NCBI GenBank assembly: GCA_021849995.1
Contig: JAJZSC010000053.1
Coordinates: forward strand, 1-11,395
DNA from: Bacillota bacterium
GTDB lineage: Bacteria > Bacillota > Desulfitobacteriia > Desulfitobacteriales > Desulfitobacteriaceae
Reading direction: 5' to 3'
Length of the DNA: 11,395 nucleotides
Of the stretch, positions 7,973-11,395 are shown piece after piece (position 1 is the first letter of the stretch; each line of letters begins with the position of its first letter). The position numbers were made by a program, and so were the translations under genes. The notes under the pieces were generated by a model. That model did no database searches. It was given only the letters and a program-made list of their open reading frames with translations, and was not told where the DNA came from.

Positions 7973-7987
7973 TTTGGAACGTTCAAA
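7973..7987. promoter_or_regulatory. Candidate LacI-family operator upstream of the fused regulator
   Basis: TTTGGAACGTTCAAA is a near-perfect inverted repeat with one extra base and a central CG, the hallmark of LacI-family operators (AAnCGnTT core). It lies 25-39 nt upstream of the regulator start, suiting autorepression. The 264-nt gap 7949-8212 otherwise holds very AT-rich DNA and the cysS terminator. No convincing -35/-10 pair was found; the best guess is around TTGAAA and ATATAT blocks at 7998-8030. Confidence 0.4.
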
Positions 7988-8096
7988 TTAATGTTACATG
8001 GTATATATTCGATATATTTTTCAAAAATCCTTCTAAAAATTTTAATTTTTTTATAAATAAAAAAAGAATGCATTACTCGCTTTTTAAGCAGATAAC

Positions 8097-8138
8097 AAAA
8101 GCTTGGAACTCCCTATTTTCAAGGAATTTCAAGCTTTT
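8097..8138 (-). terminator. Intrinsic terminator of the cysE-cysS operon
   Basis: AAAAGCTTG (8097-8105) pairs with CAAGCTTTT (8130-8138), and pairing continues inward past an A/C mismatch for about eight more pairs including G-U. On the minus strand the hairpin ends in TTTTGTTAT, a weak U-tract, about 75 nt after the cysS stop. On the plus strand the T-run is better, but no plus-strand gene points here. It separates cysS from the sugar operon. Confidence 0.6.
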
Positions 8139-8212
8139 TCTTCTCTCCAACTGTTAAAAACGGAATTATATTACAATCCCGGTGAAAATTCTACTCAATC
8201 AGAAAAAATATA

Positions 8213-9628
8213 TCAATTCTTTATTATCTTTACTCCCTGGGGAGTATCCTCCAGGGTAATACCCTTTTCCTTCAGCCTGTCCCTGATCTCATCCGCAAGC
8301 TTCCAGTTCCTATCCTTCCTGGCCTGCTGCCTTTGATTCACAAGCTCTTCGATCTCATTATCCACTCCCGCCTCCTGTTCCTTCTGGAACAATCCAAGAA
8401 CGCCGCCCAGTTCCTTAAGCAGTCCGCCGGCATGCTCGAGTATGTTTGCCGAAGGATGCGCAACCGCCGCCAGGCTTATGTTTATTTCCCTTACCATGCT
8501 AAACAGTGCTGCAATGGCGTCGGCGGTATTCAGGTCGTCTTCCATGGCTTCGATAAATTTCTCCTTGAATTTTTTGAGCTTTTCCTCAAGGGCTTTTTCT
8601 GTCTGGACTTCGCCCGGGCCCGCCACATCCGGTGCGTTTTCCTTTAAATGCTGTATGTTCTCAAGGCACTTGTACACCCTGTCAAGTCCGTTCCTGGCCT
8701 GATCCATAAGCTCATGGCTGAAGTTGATGGGATTCCTGTAATGGGCCGACAGCATAAAGAACCTTATGACTTCGTAATCGTACTGCTTTACGATATCCCT
8801 GACGGTGAAGAAATTCCCCGCGGACTTGGACATCTTTTCATCGTTTACGTTGATGAAGCCGTTGTGCAGCCAGAACCTCGCAAAGGGCTTGCCTGTTGCG
8901 GCTTCGCTTTGGGCGATTTCATTTTCATGGTGAGGGAATACCAGGTCCTGACCGCCGCTATGGATGTCGATAGTCTCACCGAGATACTTCTGGGCCATGG
9001 CCGAGCATTCGATATGCCAGCCGGGCCTTCCCTTGCCCCAGGGGCTGTCCCAGGCAGGCTCCCCAGGCTTCTGAGCCTTCCATAATGCAAAATCCATCGG
9101 GTCCTTCTTACGGGTGTCGATCTCTATCCTTGCCCCCGACTCAAGGTCTTCAAGCTTGTGATGGGAAAGCTTGCCATACTGGGAAAAGCTGCGGGTGTCA
9201 AAGTACACGTCGCCGTCCACTGCATAAGCGTGTCCCTTTTCTTCAAGCCTGCGGATCAAGGCAATGATCCCGTCAATATGCTCCGTAGCTTTGGGATGGA
9301 CTGTCGCTTCCTTTATCCCCAGACCGGCGGCGTCGGTGAAATACTCCCTGATATACTGTTCAGCCAGCTCGCTTACAGTGATGCCGTCCTTTTTGGCCCG
9401 GTTTATCATTTTGTCGTCTATGTCGGTAAAATTCTGGACAAAGGTGACCTCATACCCGTATCTGTACTCAAGATACCTGCGCAGGGTATCAAACAGTATA
9501 AACGGTCTTGCATTACCGATGTGGAAATAATTATATACCGTCGGCCCGCAGGAATACATCTTCACATGCCCCTCTTCCAGCGGAACGAACTCCTCTTTCT
9601 GTTTTGTCAGCGTGTTGAACAGCTTCAT
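8213..9628 (-). CDS. cysS: Cysteinyl-tRNA synthetase
   Basis: This class I aminoacyl-tRNA synthetase of 471 residues attaches cysteine to tRNA-Cys in the cytoplasm; the length is normal for bacterial CysS. The HIGH motif appears as HIGN (36-39) and the second signature as KMSKS (265-269). The zinc site that selects cysteine is complete: Cys27 (MYSCGPT), Cys208 (WHIECSA), His233 and Glu237 (FPHHENE). Other hallmarks are NFTDIDDKMINRA (66-78) and LHNGFINVNDEKMSKSAGN (254-272). The ATG has GGAGG ten bases upstream and lies 37 nt after cysE, so both are read from the T-box promoter. Base composition is clearly GC-richer than the adjacent sugar operon. Confidence 0.98.
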   Translation of the reverse strand: MKLFNTLTKQKEEFVPLEEGHVKMYSCGPTVYNYFHIGNARPFILFDTLRRYLEYRYGYEVTFVQNFTDIDDKMINRAKKDGITVSELAEQYIREYFTDAAGLGIKEATVHPKATEHIDGIIALIRRLEEKGHAYAVDGDVYFDTRSFSQYGKLSHHKLEDLESGARIEIDTRKKDPMDFALWKAQKPGEPAWDSPWGKGRPGWHIECSAMAQKYLGETIDIHSGGQDLVFPHHENEIAQSEAATGKPFARFWLHNGFINVNDEKMSKSAGNFFTVRDIVKQYDYEVIRFFMLSAHYRNPINFSHELMDQARNGLDRVYKCLENIQHLKENAPDVAGPGEVQTEKALEEKLKKFKEKFIEAMEDDLNTADAIAALFSMVREINISLAAVAHPSANILEHAGGLLKELGGVLGLFQKEQEAGVDNEIEELVNQRQQARKDRNWKLADEIRDRLKEKGITLEDTPQGVKIIKN

Positions 9629-9665
9629 TGGTTAAAATCCTCCAGTAATATTTATGGTGTCCATT

Positions 9666-10334
9666 TTATATGGTGTAATCTATAAAGCCTTCGTTATCTT
9701 CGACTTTGATTCCTGCAGCGGCTTCAAGATGCTCAATTCTCATAAGCAGCCTGCAAAGCTCCTGGGATACCGGATCGGGGATATGTACCTGATCAAGCTC
9801 CTCGGAAGGATTGATTTTCTTGCCCGCCTTTCTGACAGCCCTTGCTTTGGGTCCGGTCACCGTAGTTTCCTTATCCACTTCGTCCATCACCACCGAACCT
9901 GCGCCAATCATCGCATTATCGCTGACGGTAATGGGACCCAGCAATTTTGCACCCGCTCCGATCAATACATTATTCCCGATGGTGGGATGCCTTTTGCCTT
10001 TGTCTTTTCCCGTACCACCCAGGGTCACCTGGTGGTATATTGTGCAATTATTCCCTATTTCCGCTGTTTCGCCAATGACCACTCCCATCCCGTGGTCGAT
10101 GAAAAGCCCCCTGCCGATCACCGCTCCCGGATGGATCTCAATTCCCGTGACAAATCTGGCAAACTGAGAAATAAACCTCGCTACAAAAAACAACCTTTTT
10201 TTATAAAACCAATGGGAAAACCGATGGAAAAACAGTGCATGGAACCCGGGATACAGCAATATTACCTCCACGATGTTCTTTGCAGCAGGATCCCTATTGG
10301 CAATGGACCTCGCATCCTTTAAAAGTCCTTTCAT
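9666..10334 (-). CDS. cysE: Serine O-acetyltransferase
   Basis: This 222-residue enzyme makes O-acetylserine from serine and acetyl-CoA, the first step of cysteine synthesis. The left-handed beta-helix hexapeptide repeats are plain: IEIHPGAVIGRGLFIDHGMG (65-84), GETAEIGNNCTIYHQVTLGG (88-107) and IGNNVLIGAGAKLLGPITV (119-137). His81 matches the catalytic His, and acidic Glu66 occupies the place of the Asp partner in E. coli CysE. It is the short Firmicute form lacking most of the E. coli N-terminal domain. I start at the ATG at 10334, where MKGLLKDARSI begins as in relatives and AAAGGGG lies upstream. The frame is open back to an ATG at 10439, but that part lies in the leader and shows no homology. 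It is co-transcribed with cysS under T-box control. Confidence 0.95.
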   Translation of the reverse strand: MKGLLKDARSIANRDPAAKNIVEVILLYPGFHALFFHRFSHWFYKKRLFFVARFISQFARFVTGIEIHPGAVIGRGLFIDHGMGVVIGETAEIGNNCTIYHQVTLGGTGKDKGKRHPTIGNNVLIGAGAKLLGPITVSDNAMIGAGSVVMDEVDKETTVTGPKARAVRKAGKKINPSEELDQVHIPDPVSQELCRLLMRIEHLEAAAGIKVEDNEGFIDYTI

Positions 10335-10377
10335 TATTTTAAAACCCCTTTGCTTTATTATTACACAATCAGCAAGC

Positions 10378-10410
10378 AAAATTACGCTGGCATCGAGCCA
10401 TCGTAATTTT
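10378..10410 (-). repeat. Unexplained hairpin in the cysE leader
   Basis: AAAATTACG (10378-10386) pairs with CGTAATTTT (10402-10410). After a single C/T mismatch, TGGC pairs with GCCA around the loop ATCGA. That is 13 pairs with one mismatch. The element lies between the T-box terminator and the cysE ribosome binding site, and no U-tract follows. Confidence 0.75.
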
Positions 10411-10436
10411 AGGACACTTGCCTGCAGCAAGTTCCT
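10411..10436 (-). repeat. Second hairpin in the cysE leader, adjoining the first
   Basis: ACTTGC (10416-10421) pairs with GCAAGT (10427-10432) around the loop CTGCA. AGGA (10411-10414) pairs with TCCT (10433-10436) across a one-base bulge, giving ten pairs. It follows the T-box terminator U-run by about five bases in the transcript and abuts the hairpin at 10378-10410. Confidence 0.65.
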
Positions 10437-10441
10437 CAACT

Positions 10442-10477
10442 AAAAAAAACTCCGTCTCATTGTATAGAGGCGAAGTT
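10442..10477 (-). terminator. Regulatory intrinsic terminator of the T-box leader
   Basis: On the minus strand AACTTCGCCTC pairs with GAGACGGAGTT, with one mismatch and a G-U pair, and is followed by eight T residues. This is the terminator arm of the T-box switch. It forms when tRNA-Cys is charged, and overlaps the 3' part of the antiterminator. Confidence 0.9.
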
Positions 10478-10692
10478 TCGCGGTTCCACTCTAATTGAAA
10501 TCCAGGCTGCCGTCTGGACATCATCTCATCGGCGTAACGGAGCTTCTCCGTAAAGCCTTACTTTCAGGCACATTGGTACCCGTTTCGGACTTCAAGCTGG
10601 CAGGTGCACTTCAGCCGTTTTTCTCCGGAACCGCTTTCAGCCGGCGACAGTTCCTCTCTGAGAAGATTTTGCGGTTTACTCTACCTGTTCAT
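10442..10692 (-). promoter_or_regulatory. T-box riboswitch, tRNA-Cys specific, controlling cysE-cysS
   Basis: This leader RNA senses uncharged tRNA-Cys and lets transcription proceed into cysE-cysS when cysteine is short. On the minus strand the sequence shows, in order: the Stem I base CAGGT (10683-10687) followed by the AGTA element; the specifier loop GAAG-TGC-ACCTG, with TGC at 10606-10608 directly before the ACCTG that closes Stem I; a hairpin ACGGAG-AAG-CTCCGT (10537-10551), probably Stem III; the T-box sequence AGAGTGGAACCGCG (10479-10492); and the terminator. Codon UGC means cysteine. The bulge UGGA pairs with an acceptor end UCCA, and tRNA-Cys has U73, so both contacts agree. Confidence 0.95.
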
Positions 10693-10697
10693 CGCAT

Positions 10698-10726
10698 TTC
10701 ATATGAATTTAAAACAATTTTATCAA
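10698..10726 (-). promoter_or_regulatory. Sigma-A promoter of the cysE-cysS operon
   Basis: On the minus strand TTGATA (10721-10726) and TATGAA (10698-10703) are separated by 17 bases. They place the start near 10692, just before Stem I of the T-box. The -35 matches at five of six positions and the -10 at four of six. Confidence 0.65.
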
Positions 10727-10892
10727 AATAAGCTTCAAAAGTAAACCATATCAGCTTTCCAAATAACTATAACATGGTAAATAATACGAAGTGCAGTTCT
10801 GCATAAATGAACGGCAATATTTTAATAATACTATTATGCAGCATATTATGCCTGACAAAAATCAGCGGTTCATATTGAAAGGATGTGATAAT
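10727..10892. other. Divergent intergenic region upstream of the holin-like gene
   Basis: AT-rich DNA between the cysE promoter and the holin-like start codon. It contains an 8-bp inverted repeat CTGCATAA/TTATGCAG at 10799-10806 and 10834-10841, which could be an operator or a leader structure. No convincing promoter for the plus-strand gene was found. Confidence 0.4.
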
Positions 10893-11261
10893 TTGGCTGA
10901 CACTAACGAGAACGTGAGAACCCAACATTTTAGCATATCTCATTTTATTATCAGGCTTATCGTCGGGGCAGTTGTCCTGGTGATTGCGCAAGCGCTGACA
11001 CCTGGTTTTGCAATCAACAGCCTGTGGTCGCTGCTGCTTGCGGCAGTTGTCCTTGCGGTGCTCGACTACCTGGTGCAAAGGGTGCTCGGTGTTGACGCAA
11101 CACCATTCGGCAGAGGAATTTCCGGGTTCATTGTAGCTGCACTGATATTGTACGTAATTAAATTCATCGTGCCCGGATACTCCATAACCCTGTTCGGAGC
11201 AATACTTGGAGCCCTTGTTTACGGTATCGTCGATTTGATAATCCCCGGCAGGGCCATGTAA
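10893..11261 (+). CDS. Phage-holin-4_2/YvlD-type four-helix membrane protein
   Basis: This protein of 122 residues is almost entirely membrane-spanning, with four hydrophobic segments: IIRLIVGAVVLVIAQAL, LLLAAVVLAVLDYLV, ISGFIVAALILYVIKFIV and ITLFGAILGALVYGIVDLII. Short turns rich in Gly and Pro (TPGF, VPGY) separate them. This matches the family annotated as mycobacterial-type phage holin / YvlD, common as single chromosomal genes in Firmicutes without phage context. Its function is not established, and lysis is unlikely here because no lysin or phage gene is nearby. I choose the TTG at 10893 because GAAAGGATG lies just upstream. The open frame reaches back to an ATG at 10791, but that extra part lacks a ribosome binding site and has a different, polar character. 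The gene is divergent from cysE. Confidence 0.8.
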   Translation: MADTNENVRTQHFSISHFIIRLIVGAVVLVIAQALTPGFAINSLWSLLLAAVVLAVLDYLVQRVLGVDATPFGRGISGFIVAALILYVIKFIVPGYSITLFGAILGALVYGIVDLIIPGRAM

Positions 11262-11282
11262 CAAGTTTACGTTGTTCAATTT

Positions 11283-11313
11283 ATAAAGGGATGGTGTGCT
11301 TCCATCCCTTTAT
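11283..11313. terminator. Hairpin after the holin-like gene, probable bidirectional terminator
   Basis: ATAAAGGGATGG (11283-11294) pairs perfectly with CCATCCCTTTAT (11302-11313) around a 7-base loop, 21 bases after the holin-like stop codon. The U-tracts on both sides are poor (TTTATG on the plus strand, TTTATAAATT on the minus strand). A terminator for converging genes is likely but not certain. Confidence 0.65.
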
Positions 11314-11348
11314 GTAATATCCCTCAAATATTCGCTGTCAGCACACTA

Positions 11349-11395
11349 TCAGTCTTCCTTCAGCATCTCTCTTTCCTGTTCCAATGCCCCCGGGA
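11349..11395 (-). CDS. Possible 3' end of a minus-strand gene (fragment)
   Basis: The last 47 bases read on the minus strand as PGALEQEREMLKED followed by TGA. The Glu/Lys/Leu pattern looks like the end of a charged helix or coiled coil. It would converge on the hairpin at 11283-11313. With only 14 residues visible no family can be named. Another frame is also open here, ending at 11338, but its composition is less protein-like. Confidence 0.3.
   Translation of the reverse strand, partial: PGALEQEREMLKED

Noticed and set aside
8648..9685. Long plus-strand open frames opposite cysS
   Set aside because: They are antisense frames in GC-rich DNA of a certain cysS gene; no ribosome binding site or recognisable domain.
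10335..10439. N-terminal extension of CysE by 35 residues
   Set aside because: The extra segment covers the two leader hairpins, shows no resemblance to CysE, and a ribosome binding site fits the ATG at 10334.
10495..10731. 78-codon plus-strand open frame
   Set aside because: It lies entirely over the T-box leader on the opposite strand; its openness follows from RNA structure, not coding.
10791..10892. N-terminal extension of the holin-like protein from the ATG at 10791
   Set aside because: No ribosome binding site, polar composition unlike the family, and a better site directly before the TTG at 10893.
10893..11261. Prophage remnant marked by a holin gene
   Set aside because: No lysin, tail, integrase or attachment site is nearby; this family occurs as lone chromosomal genes in Firmicutes.
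10767..11279. 170-codon minus-strand open frame
   Set aside because: It is the antisense of the holin-like gene, has no protein-like features (rich in Cys, Gln, His and Asn) and no family resemblance.
1..11395. CRISPR array, tRNA or rRNA gene, transposase
   Set aside because: No regularly spaced direct repeats, no cloverleaf-like or rRNA sequence, and no transposase-like frame were seen on reading either strand.

Overview
The window looks like a low-to-moderate GC Firmicute chromosome, probably an anaerobic clostridial lineage. The basis is strong AGGAGG-type ribosome binding sites, several TTG/GTG starts, a Gram-positive type lipoprotein substrate-binding protein, and a tRNA-Cys T-box in front of cysE-cysS. 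The genus cannot be fixed from the sequence.

Left two-thirds (69-7948, all on the minus strand): a sugar-uptake operon read right to left. It starts with a 754-residue regulator that fuses a LacI-type DNA-binding/sugar-sensing repressor to a complete cytoplasmic family-1 solute-binding domain. Then come an RbsC-type permease, an RbsB-type lipoprotein solute-binding protein, an RbsA-type double ATPase, a uroporphyrinogen-decarboxylase (URO-D/MtaA) superfamily enzyme and an RbsD/FucU-type sugar mutarotase with a long C-terminal tail. Spacing is tight (29, 127, 181, -4 and 11 nt). A perfect 40-bp palindrome lies between the binding-protein and ATPase genes. A LacI-style operator candidate lies just upstream of the regulator gene. 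The operon may continue beyond the left edge, where a cre-like palindrome is present. No kinase, isomerase or aldolase is visible, so the sugar is unknown.

Right third: the cysE-cysS operon (9666-10334 and 8213-9628, minus strand), controlled by a T-box leader. Its specifier codon is UGC (Cys) and its UGGA bulge matches the U73 discriminator of tRNA-Cys; it ends in an intrinsic terminator. Two further hairpins between that terminator and cysE are not part of the standard T-box. A small four-helix membrane protein of the phage-holin-4_2/YvlD type is divergently transcribed (10893-11261, plus strand), followed by a 12-bp-stem hairpin. The last 47 bases may be the 3' end of another minus-strand gene.

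Working model (inference): the ABC transporter imports a monosaccharide, the mutarotase converts its anomers, and the URO-D-like enzyme performs an unassigned step. The fused regulator could integrate two different ligands to control the operon. The sugar operon is visibly AT-richer than the cysteine genes, which suggests separate acquisition.
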